A stretch of DNA of 64,000 nt, taken from contig DIGF01000012.1 of NCBI GenBank assembly GCA_002419505.1, positions 310,001 to 374,000 on the forward strand, in the 5' to 3' direction. How positions within the stretch are numbered: the stretch's first letter is position 1; the number at the start of each line of letters is the position of its first letter. The position numbers were made by a program, and so were the translations under genes. The stretch is from Caryophanales bacterium UBA5729. GTDB taxonomy: Bacteria > Bacillota_I > Bacilli_A > Izemoplasmatales > Hujiaoplasmataceae. Shown here in pieces: positions 35,901-44,192 of the stretch. The notes beneath the pieces were generated by a model. It was given only the letters and a program-made list of their open reading frames with translations, had not been told where the DNA came from and ran no database searches.

Positions 35901-36086
35901 ATCGTCAGAAAAATTTGTGTAAAAACTATTATTAATTAAAATAATACCGATTTGAATAAAAAATAAAATTGTAAAGGTAAATAAAGCAATGAATTTCAAC
36001 GTCTTTTTTCGATTACTAAAAAGCGCGGTAAAGTAATCTTGAAAAAGCGTTATGAAATTTGCTATTTTAAGTTTTAATACTTTCAT
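32997..36086 (-). CDS. yfhO: YfhO-family membrane glycosyltransferase (GT-C like)
   Basis: The 1029-residue protein starts with one helix (about 30-52), an acidic loop FSDDILQYYT, then about a dozen helices up to residue 500, a large extracytoplasmic domain (about 520-990) and a final helix before a basic tail. This is the YfhO family layout. In Bacillus and Listeria, YfhO moves a sugar from a lipid carrier to teichoic acid outside the cell, working with CsbB and GtcA. Here the same three partners form one operon. The acceptor in this organism is unknown. AGGAG precedes the ATG, and a TATGATATAAT promoter lies 35 nt upstream. Confidence 0.9.
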   Translation of the reverse strand: MKVLKLKIANFITLFQDYFTALFSNRKKTLKFIALFTFTILFFIQIGIILINNSFYTNFSDDILQYYTIMVDFIASIKDGSLSLFNLNNYFGASFFSDVYYIPLDIFTFITFILSYIMPTEIAYSITELFKIFIGVMALAYYFHLKGMKNRTIFWMSVFYLVSGGMVSFMAFPVFLSMIFYLPLSLIVIHYFLKKKAWIVPVFAMAIVFYDFYLAYMVLVFVAFAFLIEYFKQEDFKFFRFIKDGLIFLGLLILGVLMGTVILLPSITFILEETYRSSSNFNAWVINIGSYELKLFQPAIYIRYLAKIVAEQKPIGFYGFENDYGLEHISLYITVIGFVYMSYIFFMKDRIARVYKISFLIALIFMIFPLFSYLFSGTLDKPYTRWINLLPIIQVMALAHVFDKFGFEKVKMKNLTFIISLLLIMVGFLLYYYITKLNIDTYYAAKDTLTADAVLIGVSAIYLIVLLVFGWLKKYTVIKWFIWIEVIVAIGYIYSGPYAISDKIDAFRTMHEINDFLEDNLEKDEFYRVYVDMSRFNVEKTNFNRMTSFATNTQIFHSWTDAETNAISKMLFNSNEYQSKSKMNYFGYYINHFLGYKYLLVNSQDEFLFDEKYFSLVAEEGNYRLYEIKFSSSFRVFDTYFNSSDSDGIYGNSLSDISTALVRQKAFLMAAIIDPDKNYDMSEFELNYLENPDVRTSTTISPHRTLYYSGSVVTTGIYDDIERQFYVYDEETLDINFTVGAMYIKFFHTSMKIEALNEVHMEFSDGTKQMCQVYQLGFGEDEFSAPFHVKCEFWKRPVKIYIEDTELLDSAPILKMRAERAIDMAAYLEYDLSQIELPSEEGMILFDMALEKAFEKLFVVDEFGDSYEILDGYYYYKTKPDKIYIYKTSGMYSFYDLYSLRLRYFVEDSINIDDLLIQDHITNQYLQIKNGRINLKYDNVNSLETDQIVMIPIAYSDDWQFTSEQTYDTISVSGGFLGLVIPKGTDSIDVTLKFVPKYLDLGFYITLGSMAIYSLIFITPLIIKNKKRG

Positions 36087-36120
36087 CTTTACTCCTATGT
36101 TGTATATTCATTGTTAGAAT

Positions 36121-36129
36121 ATTATATCA
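36121..36129 (-). promoter_or_regulatory. extended -10 of the yfhO glycosylation operon
   Basis: The minus strand reads TATGATATAAT, 35 nt before the yfhO start and diverging from the hflX promoter. Confidence 0.6.
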
Positions 36130-36168
36130 TAATCTAAAATGATTATATAGTGAAAATTTAGACTTTAA

Positions 36169-36197
36169 TTGCATAAAAACTATATATAGCATATAAT
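36169..36197 (+). promoter_or_regulatory. promoter of hflX
   Basis: TTGCAT (36169-36174), 17-nt spacer, TATAAT (36192-36197), 16 nt before the hflX ATG. Confidence 0.75.
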
Positions 36198-36213
36198 ATT
36201 CATAAGGTGAATT

Positions 36214-37452
36214 ATGGAAAAAGCAATTTTAGTTGGATTAGATATTGGTCATGACGAATTTTTTATAGAAACTATGGAAGAACTCAAGAATCTTTCAAAA
36301 GCTTGTAATGTTGAAGTTCTAGGTAGTTTAATTCAAAAAAAAGAAAAGCCCACTCCAAACTATTTTATTGGAGAAGGAAAAGTACAAGAATTAAAGGAAA
36401 TGATTGATTTATACGACGCTAATGTCGTAATTTTTAACGATGAGCTTAGTCCTAGTCATATTAGAAATTTAGAACAAAAACTAGAAATAAAAGTAATTGA
36501 TAGGACCGTATTGATCTTAGACATTTTTGCTAGAAGAGCTAAAACCAAAGAAGCAATGCTGCAAGTAGAGTTAGCTCAATCTCAATATATGCTTCCAAGA
36601 GTTGTTGGCATGTATAAATCTTTATCCAGACAGAAATCAGGAACCGGTTCTAAAGGCCCGGGGGAACAACAATTAGAGTTAGATCGAAGAGTTCTAAGAG
36701 ATCGAATATCCCATTTAAAAAACGAACTTAAAGAATTAGTTAAAGTAAGAAGAACTCAAAGAGAAAAAAGAAATAGAAGTACTATTAAGACTGTATCTTT
36801 AGCGGGTTACACAAATTCTGGAAAATCGACATTGATGAATACTATTATCGATCACACTTTGAAACAAGACAAAACTCACACTTTTAGTGAAGATATGCTT
36901 TTTGCTACTTTAGAAACTAAAACCAGAAAAATTGAACTCGATAACAATAATAATTTTCTACTTACTGATACAGTAGGATTCATTAGAAAATTACCACATG
37001 ATTTAATCGAAGCTTTTAAATCAACTTTAGAAGAAATTAATGAATCCTCTTTGATACTTCATGTAATCGATACCGCTAACCCTAATTTTGAACATCAGAT
37101 TCAAACCGTTGAGTCAGTACTAGGTGATTTGGGAGTGAAAGATATTCCAATAATCTATGTCTATAATAAGGTAGATTTATTAGATGATATTCCCGTAATC
37201 TCGAGGAATAATACCATTTTAATTTCTGCGAAAAATAATTATAACATCGATAGATTGCTCGTAATGATAAATGAAATGCTATATAAGAATTTCGATGTAG
37301 ATTTATTGATACCTTTTAATGAAAGTAGTATCTATTCTGAATTAAAAGAAAATGCAAAAATCTTAGAAACAAGTTATTTAGAGGATGGAATACACGTTAA
37401 AGCCAAGATAAATGAATATTATTACACGAAATATAAGAATTATATAAATTAA
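36214..37452 (+). CDS. hflX: GTPase HflX
   Basis: The 412-residue GTPase binds the 50S subunit and splits stalled ribosomes, especially under heat stress in known cases. The N-terminal HflX domain (about 1-185) includes PTPNYFIGEGKVQEL, the RTVLILDIFARRAKTKE segment and the glycine-rich GTGSKGPGEQQLELDRR. The G domain has GYTNSGKSTLMN (G1), DTVGFIRKLPHDLIEAFKST (G3) and NKVD (G4). Length is typical. AAGGTG precedes the ATG. Single-gene unit with a consensus-like promoter and a shared terminator. Confidence 0.96.
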   Translation: MEKAILVGLDIGHDEFFIETMEELKNLSKACNVEVLGSLIQKKEKPTPNYFIGEGKVQELKEMIDLYDANVVIFNDELSPSHIRNLEQKLEIKVIDRTVLILDIFARRAKTKEAMLQVELAQSQYMLPRVVGMYKSLSRQKSGTGSKGPGEQQLELDRRVLRDRISHLKNELKELVKVRRTQREKRNRSTIKTVSLAGYTNSGKSTLMNTIIDHTLKQDKTHTFSEDMLFATLETKTRKIELDNNNNFLLTDTVGFIRKLPHDLIEAFKSTLEEINESSLILHVIDTANPNFEHQIQTVESVLGDLGVKDIPIIYVYNKVDLLDDIPVISRNNTILISAKNNYNIDRLLVMINEMLYKNFDVDLLIPFNESSIYSELKENAKILETSYLEDGIHVKAKINEYYYTKYKNYIN

Positions 37453-37490
37453 AAAAAGCCATCAAAACTTAAATTTTTGATGGCTTTTTT
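37452..37490. terminator. bidirectional terminator, hflX / dusB
   Basis: A 16-bp perfect stem (37452-37467 with 37475-37490) of the form A6-GCCATCAAAA / TTTTGATGGC-T6, between the two convergent genes. Confidence 0.9.
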
Positions 37491-38466
37491 ATTCCAATGA
37501 ATCAAAATATCTATTGATTATATTTTTTATTTCTTCTATATTTTGCGCGTTAACGATTTCTGTTTTAATTTTTGAAGCTCCAGGTAACCCTTTTATATAC
37601 CAAGCTCCGTGAGTTCTCATCTCGAGTGCAGCCAAATGTTCTCCTTTTAAATCAATTAAGTTTTGCAAGTGTTTTAAAAGGTATTTTCTTTTTGTATTGA
37701 TACTGATATCTTTTTCGTATTCATTAGTTTCTAAATAATCTACTGTTTGTTTTATTAACCATGGATTTCCAAGCAGTCCCCTGCCGATCATAATCGCATC
37801 ACAATTCGTGTATTCTAACATGGATTTAGCATCTTCGGGACTTCTGATATCTCCATTACCTATCACTGGTATTTTAACCGCTGCTTTCACAGCTTTAATA
37901 ACATCTAAATCTACTTTGCCGCTATACATGTCCGTCTTTGTTCTTCCATGCACAGCAATCATGCTAGCTCCTGCTTTTTCCATTAATTGAGCAAATTCAA
38001 CTGCATTTATCGATTTGTGGTCCCAACCGCTTCTGATTTTTACTGTAACTGGTTTTTCGACAACTTTTACAATAGCACTTACTATTTCATAAGCTAATTC
38101 TGGTGTTGTCATAAGTTTAGATCCACTTCCTGATTTAGTTACTTTTGGAACTGGGCACCCCATATTTATATCGATGATATCGCAATTGGAATCTTGATCA
38201 ATTAATTTCGCGGCTTCTACCATAGTATAGATTTCATTTCCAAATATTTGTAAAGCTACTGGTTTTTCATAATCGAATACTTCTATCATATCTCTTGTTT
38301 TCTTGTTTTCATACAATAACCCTTTATCAGAGATCATTTCTGTATAAATTAACCCTGCGCCAAACTCTTTTAAAATCAGTCTATAAGCTAAATTGGTAAC
38401 TCCAGCCATAGGAGCTACAAATACTTGATTTTCAATTATGACGTTATTGATTTTTAATTTACCCAC
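37489..38466 (-). CDS. dus: tRNA-dihydrouridine synthase (DusB type)
   Basis: The 325-residue FMN enzyme reduces uridines in tRNA D-loops. The TIM barrel shows VAPMAGVTNLAYRL near the start, the catalytic-Cys segment DINMGCPVPKVTKSGSGS, VKIRSGWDH and the FMN-binding IPVIGNGDI and MIGRGLLGNPW. I place the start at GTG 38466 (AAAGGTGAT upstream) and not at the ATG at 38553, which would add 29 unrelated residues and run through the promoter. It stands alone, divergent from hslO. Confidence 0.95.
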   Translation of the reverse strand: MGKLKINNVIIENQVFVAPMAGVTNLAYRLILKEFGAGLIYTEMISDKGLLYENKKTRDMIEVFDYEKPVALQIFGNEIYTMVEAAKLIDQDSNCDIIDINMGCPVPKVTKSGSGSKLMTTPELAYEIVSAIVKVVEKPVTVKIRSGWDHKSINAVEFAQLMEKAGASMIAVHGRTKTDMYSGKVDLDVIKAVKAAVKIPVIGNGDIRSPEDAKSMLEYTNCDAIMIGRGLLGNPWLIKQTVDYLETNEYEKDISINTKRKYLLKHLQNLIDLKGEHLAALEMRTHGAWYIKGLPGASKIKTEIVNAQNIEEIKNIINRYFDSLE

Positions 38467-38487
38467 ATTATCACCTTTATTAAGACA

Positions 38488-38516
38488 ATTATAACTTATT
38501 AGTAACGAAAAAACAA
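38488..38516 (-). promoter_or_regulatory. promoter of dus
   Basis: On the minus strand TTGTTT (38511-38516), 17-nt spacer, TATAAT (38488-38493), 22 nt before the GTG. Confidence 0.65.
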
Positions 38517-38520
38517 AATA

Positions 38521-38549
38521 TTCGATTTCTTGATTGTCTATGATATAAT
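38521..38549 (+). promoter_or_regulatory. promoter of hslO
   Basis: Weak -35 TTCGAT (38521-38526), 17-nt spacer and extended -10 TGATATAAT (38541-38549), 24 nt before the ATG. Confidence 0.65.
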
Positions 38550-38572
38550 ACAATACGAAGTGGAGTGATAAA

Positions 38573-39436
38573 ATGAATGATTATTTAGTTAAAGCTTATG
38601 CTTTTAACGGCACTGCTCGTATATATGCAGCAACTACAACTAATTTAGTGGAAGAAGCTAGACTTATTCATGATACATATCCAGCTGCTAGTGCAGCTTT
38701 TGGTAGAGTCTTAACCGCATCCTTAATAATGGGAGCTATGTATAAAGGCGATCAAACCTTAACGATCCGAATCGATGGCGGCGGACCTATAGGTAAAATC
38801 ATCGCTTCTGTTAATGCTAATGGCGTTGTAAAAGGGGTTGTTGAAAACCCTCATGTTCATATCAGCGATAAGAACAAATTAGCGGTCGGTATGATTGTTG
38901 GTAATAATGGATTTATCCACGTTACCAAAGACTTGAAAGTCAGAGATGTATTTACCTCTTCTTCTGAAATACAGACTGGAGAAATTGCTGATGACTTTAC
39001 TTATTATTTTGCAAAAAGCGAGCAAATTCCTTCTTCGGTAGGGCTCGGCGTTTTAGTTAATGAAAACAATGAAGTTTTTGCTAGTGGCGGTTTTATTGTC
39101 CAAGCTATGCCGGGAATAAAAGATGAAACTATAGTTAAAATTGAAGAAAATATTAAATCGATGCCTCCTGTTTCAGAATTGATAAAAAATAACAACAAAC
39201 CCGAAGATATAATTAGTTTAATAACAAAAGGCGAACATGAAATTGTTGAAGAAATGCCTTTAAAATATGCTTGTGATTGTTCTAGAGAAAGATTTCATGA
39301 CGGTTTAGCGACTTTAAACAAAAAAGATCTTAAATCCTTGATTGAAAGTAATGAATCAGTTGAAATAGTTTGTGAATTTTGTAAAACGAAATATAAATTC
39401 AGCGTTGAAGAATTAAAAAAAATAAATACAAAATAA
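38573..39436 (+). CDS. hslO: redox-regulated chaperone Hsp33
   Basis: The 287-residue chaperone holds unfolding proteins during oxidative stress. The N-terminal domain has ARLIHDTYPAASAAFGR and IRIDGGGPIGKIIA. The C-terminal redox switch shows all four zinc-binding Cys as CDC (about residue 238) and CEFC (about 271), so it should be redox-active. Length is standard. GGAGTG precedes the ATG. Single-gene unit. Confidence 0.97.
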   Translation: MNDYLVKAYAFNGTARIYAATTTNLVEEARLIHDTYPAASAAFGRVLTASLIMGAMYKGDQTLTIRIDGGGPIGKIIASVNANGVVKGVVENPHVHISDKNKLAVGMIVGNNGFIHVTKDLKVRDVFTSSSEIQTGEIADDFTYYFAKSEQIPSSVGLGVLVNENNEVFASGGFIVQAMPGIKDETIVKIEENIKSMPPVSELIKNNNKPEDIISLITKGEHEIVEEMPLKYACDCSRERFHDGLATLNKKDLKSLIESNESVEIVCEFCKTKYKFSVEELKKINTK

Positions 39437-39470
39437 AACAGTTTGCGATTACACGCAAACTGTTTTTTTA
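39435..39470. terminator. bidirectional terminator, hslO / glyA
   Basis: A 13-bp perfect stem AAAACAGTTTGCG / CGCAAACTGTTTT (39435-39447 with 39454-39466) with T runs on both strands. Confidence 0.9.
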
Positions 39471-40706
39471 ATATGGTAAAGGATATTTATCAGTTAAAAC
39501 TTTAACTCTTTTCTTAACTTCTTCTAAAATCTCTTCTGATTCAGGATTCATTAAAATCATATCTATTAAAAGTGCTACTTCAATAAAGTCTTTTTCTTTA
39601 AACCCTCTTGTGGTCATCGCTGGCGTTCCTAACCTAATTCCGCTAGTAACAAAAGGTTTTTTGGTATCATAAGGAATAGTATTCTTATTGCAAGTAATAT
39701 TTGCTAAATCCAATAATGCTTCTGCTTTTTTCCCCGACATATTAGCTTTAGATAAAACATCTAAAAGTAACAAATGGTTATCAGTGCCATTGCTTACTAC
39801 GTGATACCCTAATTCAATAAATTTTTCAGCGAAAACTTTTGCGTTTTTAACGACTTGTTTTTGATATTCAATAAATTCTGGTTTTAATGCTTCTTTAAAA
39901 GCTGCAGCTTTCGCTGCGATTATATGCATTAAAGGTCCGCCTTGAATTCCTGGAAAAATCACTCTATCAACATTTTTAGCTATTTCTTCATTGTTTGTGA
40001 GAATTATTCCGCCCCTTGGGCCTCTAAGCGTTTTGTGAGTTGTAGAAGTTACAATATCCGCATAATCACATGGGTTTGGATGTAATTTGGCGGCAACAAG
40101 TCCGGCAATATGAGCCATATCAACCATCAACATTGCATCAACTTTATCACAGATTTCTCTAAATCGCTTAAAATCTAGAATTCTTGGATAAGCACTTGCT
40201 CCAGCAACAATTAATTTAGGTTTAATTTCCAAAGCCTGACGTTCAAAATCTTCATAATCAATCATTTCTGTTTCTTTATCGACAAAATAAGGATGAAACT
40301 CATAATCAATCCCACTGAAACTTAGTGGATGCCCGTGAGTTAAATGTCCGCCTTGATCTAAGGCCATTCCCATTACTTTATCTCCAGGGTTTAAAATCGC
40401 TCTGTAAGCTCCCATATTAGCGGTAGAACCGGAGTGAGCCTGAACATTAGCAAACTTAACATTAAACAATTCTTTAATTCTTTCTCTCGCTAAATCTTCT
40501 GCTTCATCAACAAATTCACACCCTCCATAATATCTCTTACCTGGATATCCCTCAGCGTATTTGTTTGTTAATACACTACCATCAGCTTCTAAAACAGCTA
40601 AAGAAACGAAATTTTCTGATGCGATTAATTCGATGTGAGATTGTTGCCTTTGTAACTCTTTTTGAATGACATTAAAAAGTTCATTATCTTGATTCTTTAG
40701 ATACAT
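39468..40706 (-). CDS. glyA: serine hydroxymethyltransferase
   Basis: The 412-residue PLP enzyme interconverts serine and glycine with tetrahydrofolate and supplies one-carbon units, which links to folD at 62131. Signatures include IELIASENFVS, YPGKRYYGGCEFVD, AHIAGLVA and the PLP-lysine segment VTSTTHKTLRGPRGG. The start is the ATG at 40706 with AAAGGAG six nt upstream, inside the end of rsmA; the upstream in-frame ATG at 40733 would add nine residues from within rsmA. It ends the operon that begins at 42999. Confidence 0.97.
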   Translation of the reverse strand: MYLKNQDNELFNVIQKELQRQQSHIELIASENFVSLAVLEADGSVLTNKYAEGYPGKRYYGGCEFVDEAEDLARERIKELFNVKFANVQAHSGSTANMGAYRAILNPGDKVMGMALDQGGHLTHGHPLSFSGIDYEFHPYFVDKETEMIDYEDFERQALEIKPKLIVAGASAYPRILDFKRFREICDKVDAMLMVDMAHIAGLVAAKLHPNPCDYADIVTSTTHKTLRGPRGGIILTNNEEIAKNVDRVIFPGIQGGPLMHIIAAKAAAFKEALKPEFIEYQKQVVKNAKVFAEKFIELGYHVVSNGTDNHLLLLDVLSKANMSGKKAEALLDLANITCNKNTIPYDTKKPFVTSGIRLGTPAMTTRGFKEKDFIEVALLIDMILMNPESEEILEEVKKRVKVLTDKYPLPY

Positions 40707-40707
40707 T

Positions 40708-41565
40708 TTATTCTCCTTTTTTAAAATCTTCATAAATATTTTTAAATTCTTCTAAGCTCAAAGCTTCTCCTCTTATTGTATCAATAATATTGTTTCTTGC
40801 AAGCAAATTCTTAAAATATTCCTTGGCGAATTCTCTATAACCGTCTGATAGATTATTTACTAGAGTTTTTCTTCTTTGGCTAAAAGCTTTATGAACAAAA
40901 TTATAGAAATCTTTATTTTCATTTAGTTGATTTTGCTTTTTTCGTTCTAAGCGAACTATCGCAGAATCAACTTGTGGTTTCGGTTTAAAAACCGTCTTAG
41001 GAACTTTAAACAAAAGTCTTGCGTGTGTTTGGTCTTGAATGATAATACTAAGAGCATTGTAGTCTTTATTATTAGGTTTTGAAGTAAGCCTTCGAGCAAC
41101 TTCAAGTTGCATCATCAAGGTCAATGTCTTTATGTTTTGGCTCTCCTCGAGTATTTTCATAATAATTGGCGTAGTAATGTGATATGGCAAATTACTAATA
41201 ACATCCACTGTACTAGATCCATCAAGGTAGTCATTAATATCTTGATCAATATTTACTTTCAGGAAGTCTTGATTTAGTATTTTCACATTTTTACTATCAT
41301 GAAAAAATTTGTTTAATATTGGAATTAAATCTCTATCGACTTCATATATCAAAACTTTTTTTGCGATTTTTACTATATGTTTAGTTAAAGCGCCAAGCCC
41401 TGGCCCAATCTCAATTACATAAGACTCTTGGTTTATGTTTGACTCTTTGATAATATTTTTTATAATGTTTTCATCTAGTAGAAAGTTTTGACTAAATTTC
41501 TTCTTAATAAAAAAATTATCTTGATCGACAATTTTTTTTGCTTCTAAATTATGATTGTTTTTCAT
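40708..41565 (-). CDS. rsmA: 16S rRNA dimethyladenosine methyltransferase
   Basis: The 285-residue methyltransferase (KsgA) dimethylates two adenines in helix 45 of 16S rRNA. It has KKKFSQNFLLDENI near the N-terminus, the SAM loop VIEIGPGLGALTKHI, the catalytic NLPYHITTPI and the C-terminal FSQRRKTLVNNL. It overlaps rnmV by 17 nt; the rnmV-rsmA order is standard in Firmicutes. The best ribosome site (AAAGGA) is about 16 nt from the ATG, rather far, so coupling to rnmV may matter. Confidence 0.96.
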   Translation of the reverse strand: MKNNHNLEAKKIVDQDNFFIKKKFSQNFLLDENIIKNIIKESNINQESYVIEIGPGLGALTKHIVKIAKKVLIYEVDRDLIPILNKFFHDSKNVKILNQDFLKVNIDQDINDYLDGSSTVDVISNLPYHITTPIIMKILEESQNIKTLTLMMQLEVARRLTSKPNNKDYNALSIIIQDQTHARLLFKVPKTVFKPKPQVDSAIVRLERKKQNQLNENKDFYNFVHKAFSQRRKTLVNNLSDGYREFAKEYFKNLLARNNIIDTIRGEALSLEEFKNIYEDFKKGE

Positions 41566-42094
41566 TTATAATTTGATCAATCCTTTCTAAATCAATGCTA
41601 AGCAGATTTAAATATTTTAAGAATGTTTTACCGTTACAAAAAGGTATATTTAATTTTTGACAAACAAACTTCCTCAATTCTTTTGAGTTTGTATTGTCAA
41701 TTAAATTCCTGACATAAATGTCCTTACGAACTACAGTTTTTAAATTGTATTCGATAGTTAGTAGTCTTTCTAGCGCTTCTATTATATCTTTATTTTTTGC
41801 GTGTTCTATACCCACTTTGGTTTTACTATTGTTTAACGCCTTTTCTTTGTCTATATAAGCAATTTTAAACTTTCCTTGTGTTTCCATTATTTTTTGCGTG
41901 ATTCTTTTTCCCGGATAGTCAGGGTCTAAAAATAAAATAACTTCTTTTAACAAGCTAGTTTCATAAATTAAGTTTAATGTTTCTCGAGAGATTTCGCTAC
42001 CATTAGTAACAATACATTCGATATCTGGGTAAACTGATTTTATTTTTTGTTCATCATGGTAACCTTCTACAACGATTACTTGCTGATAACTCAT
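41549..42094 (-). CDS. rnmV: ribonuclease M5
   Basis: The 181-residue TOPRIM nuclease matures 5S rRNA. The TOPRIM acidic residues are visible in VVEGYHDEQKI and LFLDPDYPGKRI. The C-terminal part with GIEHAKNKDIIEAL is typical of the family. It overlaps the lipid kinase-like gene by 4 nt and rsmA by 17 nt. Confidence 0.95.
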   Translation of the reverse strand: MSYQQVIVVEGYHDEQKIKSVYPDIECIVTNGSEISRETLNLIYETSLLKEVILFLDPDYPGKRITQKIMETQGKFKIAYIDKEKALNNSKTKVGIEHAKNKDIIEALERLLTIEYNLKTVVRKDIYVRNLIDNTNSKELRKFVCQKLNIPFCNGKTFLKYLNLLSIDLERIDQIINEKQS

Positions 42095-42999
42095 TGGTTT
42101 TTAAAATACCTTTTCTTAATTTTTTCCGGAACTACTATTTCAATTGCTTGTTTATTAACTTCCACAATTTGATTACCTTTTCCGCCATATTCACCATCAA
42201 TATTCCAACTAGCTTTTGAACTAGTTCTAATTTCCATCTTATTGGTTTTAAACCTTGATACTAAAGGGGTTGACCAAAAAGGGAAAATATATGAAAAAAC
42301 ATACAAAATGAAGTTGAATGGATAAATATTACGATATAAAACAACATTAACTAGTCCATCATCTAAACTAGGTTTGTAGATCATATTGATACCGGCAACT
42401 CTTTTAGAATTTATAATTAACATTAAGGAATATACCCCTCTATTAAAAGTTCCGTCATGGTATATTCTCATTCTCATTTTAGGAATGGTAAATATCTCTT
42501 CAACAGCCTTAATCAAATAAGCAAAATATCCAAATTTTTTCTTGAGCTTAGAGTCTGTTACATAACTAATATCAATAAACGCACCAGTTCCGGTAACATA
42601 ACAAGAATATCTTTCATTTGTTTGTACAACATCCATCTTTACTAAACTACCAGTAAACATAATATTAAGAGATTTAGTAATATTTTTCGATAAGCCCAAA
42701 CTCATCCCGATATCACAACAAGTCCCGGTAGGTATATATCCTATTTTTGGACGTTTTTCGTATTTCATTAAACCATTTACACACTCATTAAAAGTTCCGT
42801 CTCCCCCGACAATTATAATCATGTCGAAGTTTTCTTCACAAGCTTGTTCAACTAATTGAGTTGCGTGATTCGGATAATCAGTTTTGCGGACAAAAATATC
42901 ATGAAATTTCGGTTCAATTATTTTCATGACCTCAACTAATTTATTTTCGAAATTTTGCTTTCCGCTTTTAGGATTGTAAATTAACATTACTTTTTTCAC
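42091..42999 (-). CDS. diacylglycerol kinase-like lipid kinase (DgkB/YegS family)
   Basis: The 302-residue protein opens with MLIYNPKSGKQNFENKL and contains IIIVGGDGTFNECVNGL and YIPTGTCCDIGMSLGL, the DAGK catalytic pattern, then a C-terminal beta domain ending with a Trp-Asn-Ile-Asp-Gly-Glu turn (SWNIDGEYGG). It probably recycles diacylglycerol to phosphatidic acid, as DgkB does. The usual NDFA after the GTxxD loop is changed to CCDIG. It starts at GTG with AGGTGAT upstream and leads the operon to rnmV, rsmA and glyA. Confidence 0.87.
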   Translation of the reverse strand: MKKVMLIYNPKSGKQNFENKLVEVMKIIEPKFHDIFVRKTDYPNHATQLVEQACEENFDMIIIVGGDGTFNECVNGLMKYEKRPKIGYIPTGTCCDIGMSLGLSKNITKSLNIMFTGSLVKMDVVQTNERYSCYVTGTGAFIDISYVTDSKLKKKFGYFAYLIKAVEEIFTIPKMRMRIYHDGTFNRGVYSLMLIINSKRVAGINMIYKPSLDDGLVNVVLYRNIYPFNFILYVFSYIFPFWSTPLVSRFKTNKMEIRTSSKASWNIDGEYGGKGNQIVEVNKQAIEIVVPEKIKKRYFKNQ

Positions 43000-43014
43000 G
43001 CAATCACCTAATTA

Positions 43015-43023
43015 ATTATATCA
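43015..43023 (-). promoter_or_regulatory. extended -10 of the lipid kinase-rnmV-rsmA-glyA operon
   Basis: The minus strand reads TATGATATAAT, 15-24 nt before the GTG at 42999. Confidence 0.6.
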
Positions 43024-43103
43024 TAAGCTCATTTAAAATAAAATGTAAGCATATAACTAATGAAACTAATATTAAAAAAAATTGCTGTTTTCGGCAGAAA
43101 TTT

Positions 43104-43112
43104 TGATATAAT
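43104..43112 (+). promoter_or_regulatory. extended -10 of ppaX-HIT
   Basis: TTTTGATATAAT, 16 nt before the proposed TTG start; its position rules out the upstream in-frame ATG at 43060. Confidence 0.6.
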
Positions 43113-43128
43113 TAAATTGGTGATTGAT

Positions 43129-43779
43129 TTGAGCAAAATAAATACAGTTTTATTTGATCTTGATGGTACTCTAGTTAATTCTAATGAAATTATCATTGAG
43201 TCATTTAAACAAACTTTGGAGCATTTTCAACCAAATAAGAATTATTCAAGACGACAATTAATTGAGATGATTGGTCCTCCGCTTAAAGAAACTTTTAAAA
43301 TAGTTAGTGAAGATGAGGAGAAAATCAAAGAAATGATTAATTTTTATCGTTCTTTTTATACAAAACATGAATTTGAATACATAAAACTTTATGAAAACGT
43401 AATTGAAACTTTAGAAATACTTAAAAATATGAACATTAATTTAGGAATCGTTACAACAAAATTTAAAGAATCCGCTATGCCTTCTATTATTAACTTTGGG
43501 ATTGATAAATATATAAAAAACTATGCCTTTTTAGGCAGCGTTCCAGAACACAAGCCTGATCCCAAACCCATACATCATGTTTTAAACCAATTTTCAAACG
43601 TTGATAAAGCTGTAATGATTGGTGATAATCCATCTGATATATTAGCTGGTAAAAACGCAGATATCTATACTTGTGGAATTGAATGGTCATTAATAAAAGA
43701 AAAATTACTTGAAACAAAACCTGATTTTTGGATTGAAAACTATACAGAAATAATAGATATAATAAATTTGGAGGTATGA
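43129..43779 (+). CDS. ppaX: HAD-family phosphatase, PpaX-like
   Basis: The 216-residue HAD hydrolase shows motif I LFDLDGTLVNSN, motif II GIVTTKF, the Lys of PEHKPDPKP and motif IV IGDNPSDILAG. Length and sequence fit pyrophosphatase PpaX or phosphoglycolate phosphatase; PpaX removes PPi made by HprK phosphorylase and hprK is in this window. I place the start at TTG 43129 because GGTGAT precedes it and an extended -10 lies inside the longer frame. It ends in TGA, and the HIT gene begins one nt later. Confidence 0.85.
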   Translation: MSKINTVLFDLDGTLVNSNEIIIESFKQTLEHFQPNKNYSRRQLIEMIGPPLKETFKIVSEDEEKIKEMINFYRSFYTKHEFEYIKLYENVIETLEILKNMNINLGIVTTKFKESAMPSIINFGIDKYIKNYAFLGSVPEHKPDPKPIHHVLNQFSNVDKAVMIGDNPSDILAGKNADIYTCGIEWSLIKEKLLETKPDFWIENYTEIIDIINLEV

Positions 43780-43780
43780 T

Positions 43781-44191
43781 ATGGATTGTATTTTTTGCAG
43801 AATTATTAATGGGGAGATTCCCGCTTACAAAATCTATGAAGACGATAATTTAATTGCTATTTTAGACATTTCGCAAGCTACAAAAGGACATACTTTATTG
43901 ATATCCAAAAAACACCGAAAAAATCTCTATGAAGTTGAAAATGATTTAGCTGGTAAGATTTTTTCTGTTGTACCACAAATTGCAAATGCAATTAAAAGCG
44001 CATTTAATCCAATTGGTTTAAATGTTTTGATTAACACCGAAAAGCCATTGCAAACTGTTAATCATTTTCATATTCACTTAATTCCGCGTTACGAAAAAGA
44101 CCAATTTGATGTAGAATTTATCAATAATCAGTCCTCAATGAATAAGGAATTATACGATGATATTAAAAAGGCAATAATAACATACTTATAG
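43781..44191 (+). CDS. HIT-family nucleotide-binding protein
   Basis: The 136-residue protein is a histidine-triad hydrolase. It opens with CIFCRIINGEIPAYKIYED and carries the catalytic triad HFHIHLIPRY near residue 100. The two Cys near the start (CIFC) are common in bacterial members. HIT proteins hydrolyse nucleoside phosphoramidates or related nucleotides. GGAGG lies within the end of ppaX, so the two are coupled. Substrate not known. Confidence 0.92.
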   Translation: MDCIFCRIINGEIPAYKIYEDDNLIAILDISQATKGHTLLISKKHRKNLYEVENDLAGKIFSVVPQIANAIKSAFNPIGLNVLINTEKPLQTVNHFHIHLIPRYEKDQFDVEFINNQSSMNKELYDDIKKAIITYL

Positions 44192-44192
44192 T

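Noticed and set aside
38467..38553. Extra 29 N-terminal residues for the dus gene
   Set aside because: They cover the dus promoter and the hslO promoter region and match nothing in the family; GTG 38466 has a good ribosome site.
43060..43128. Longer PpaX from the ATG at 43060
   Set aside because: A TGATATAAT promoter lies inside it, and the shorter form has exactly the family length.
43490..43717. 75-codon minus-strand frame inside ppaX
   Set aside because: It is a shadow frame of a well-supported gene with no independent signals.
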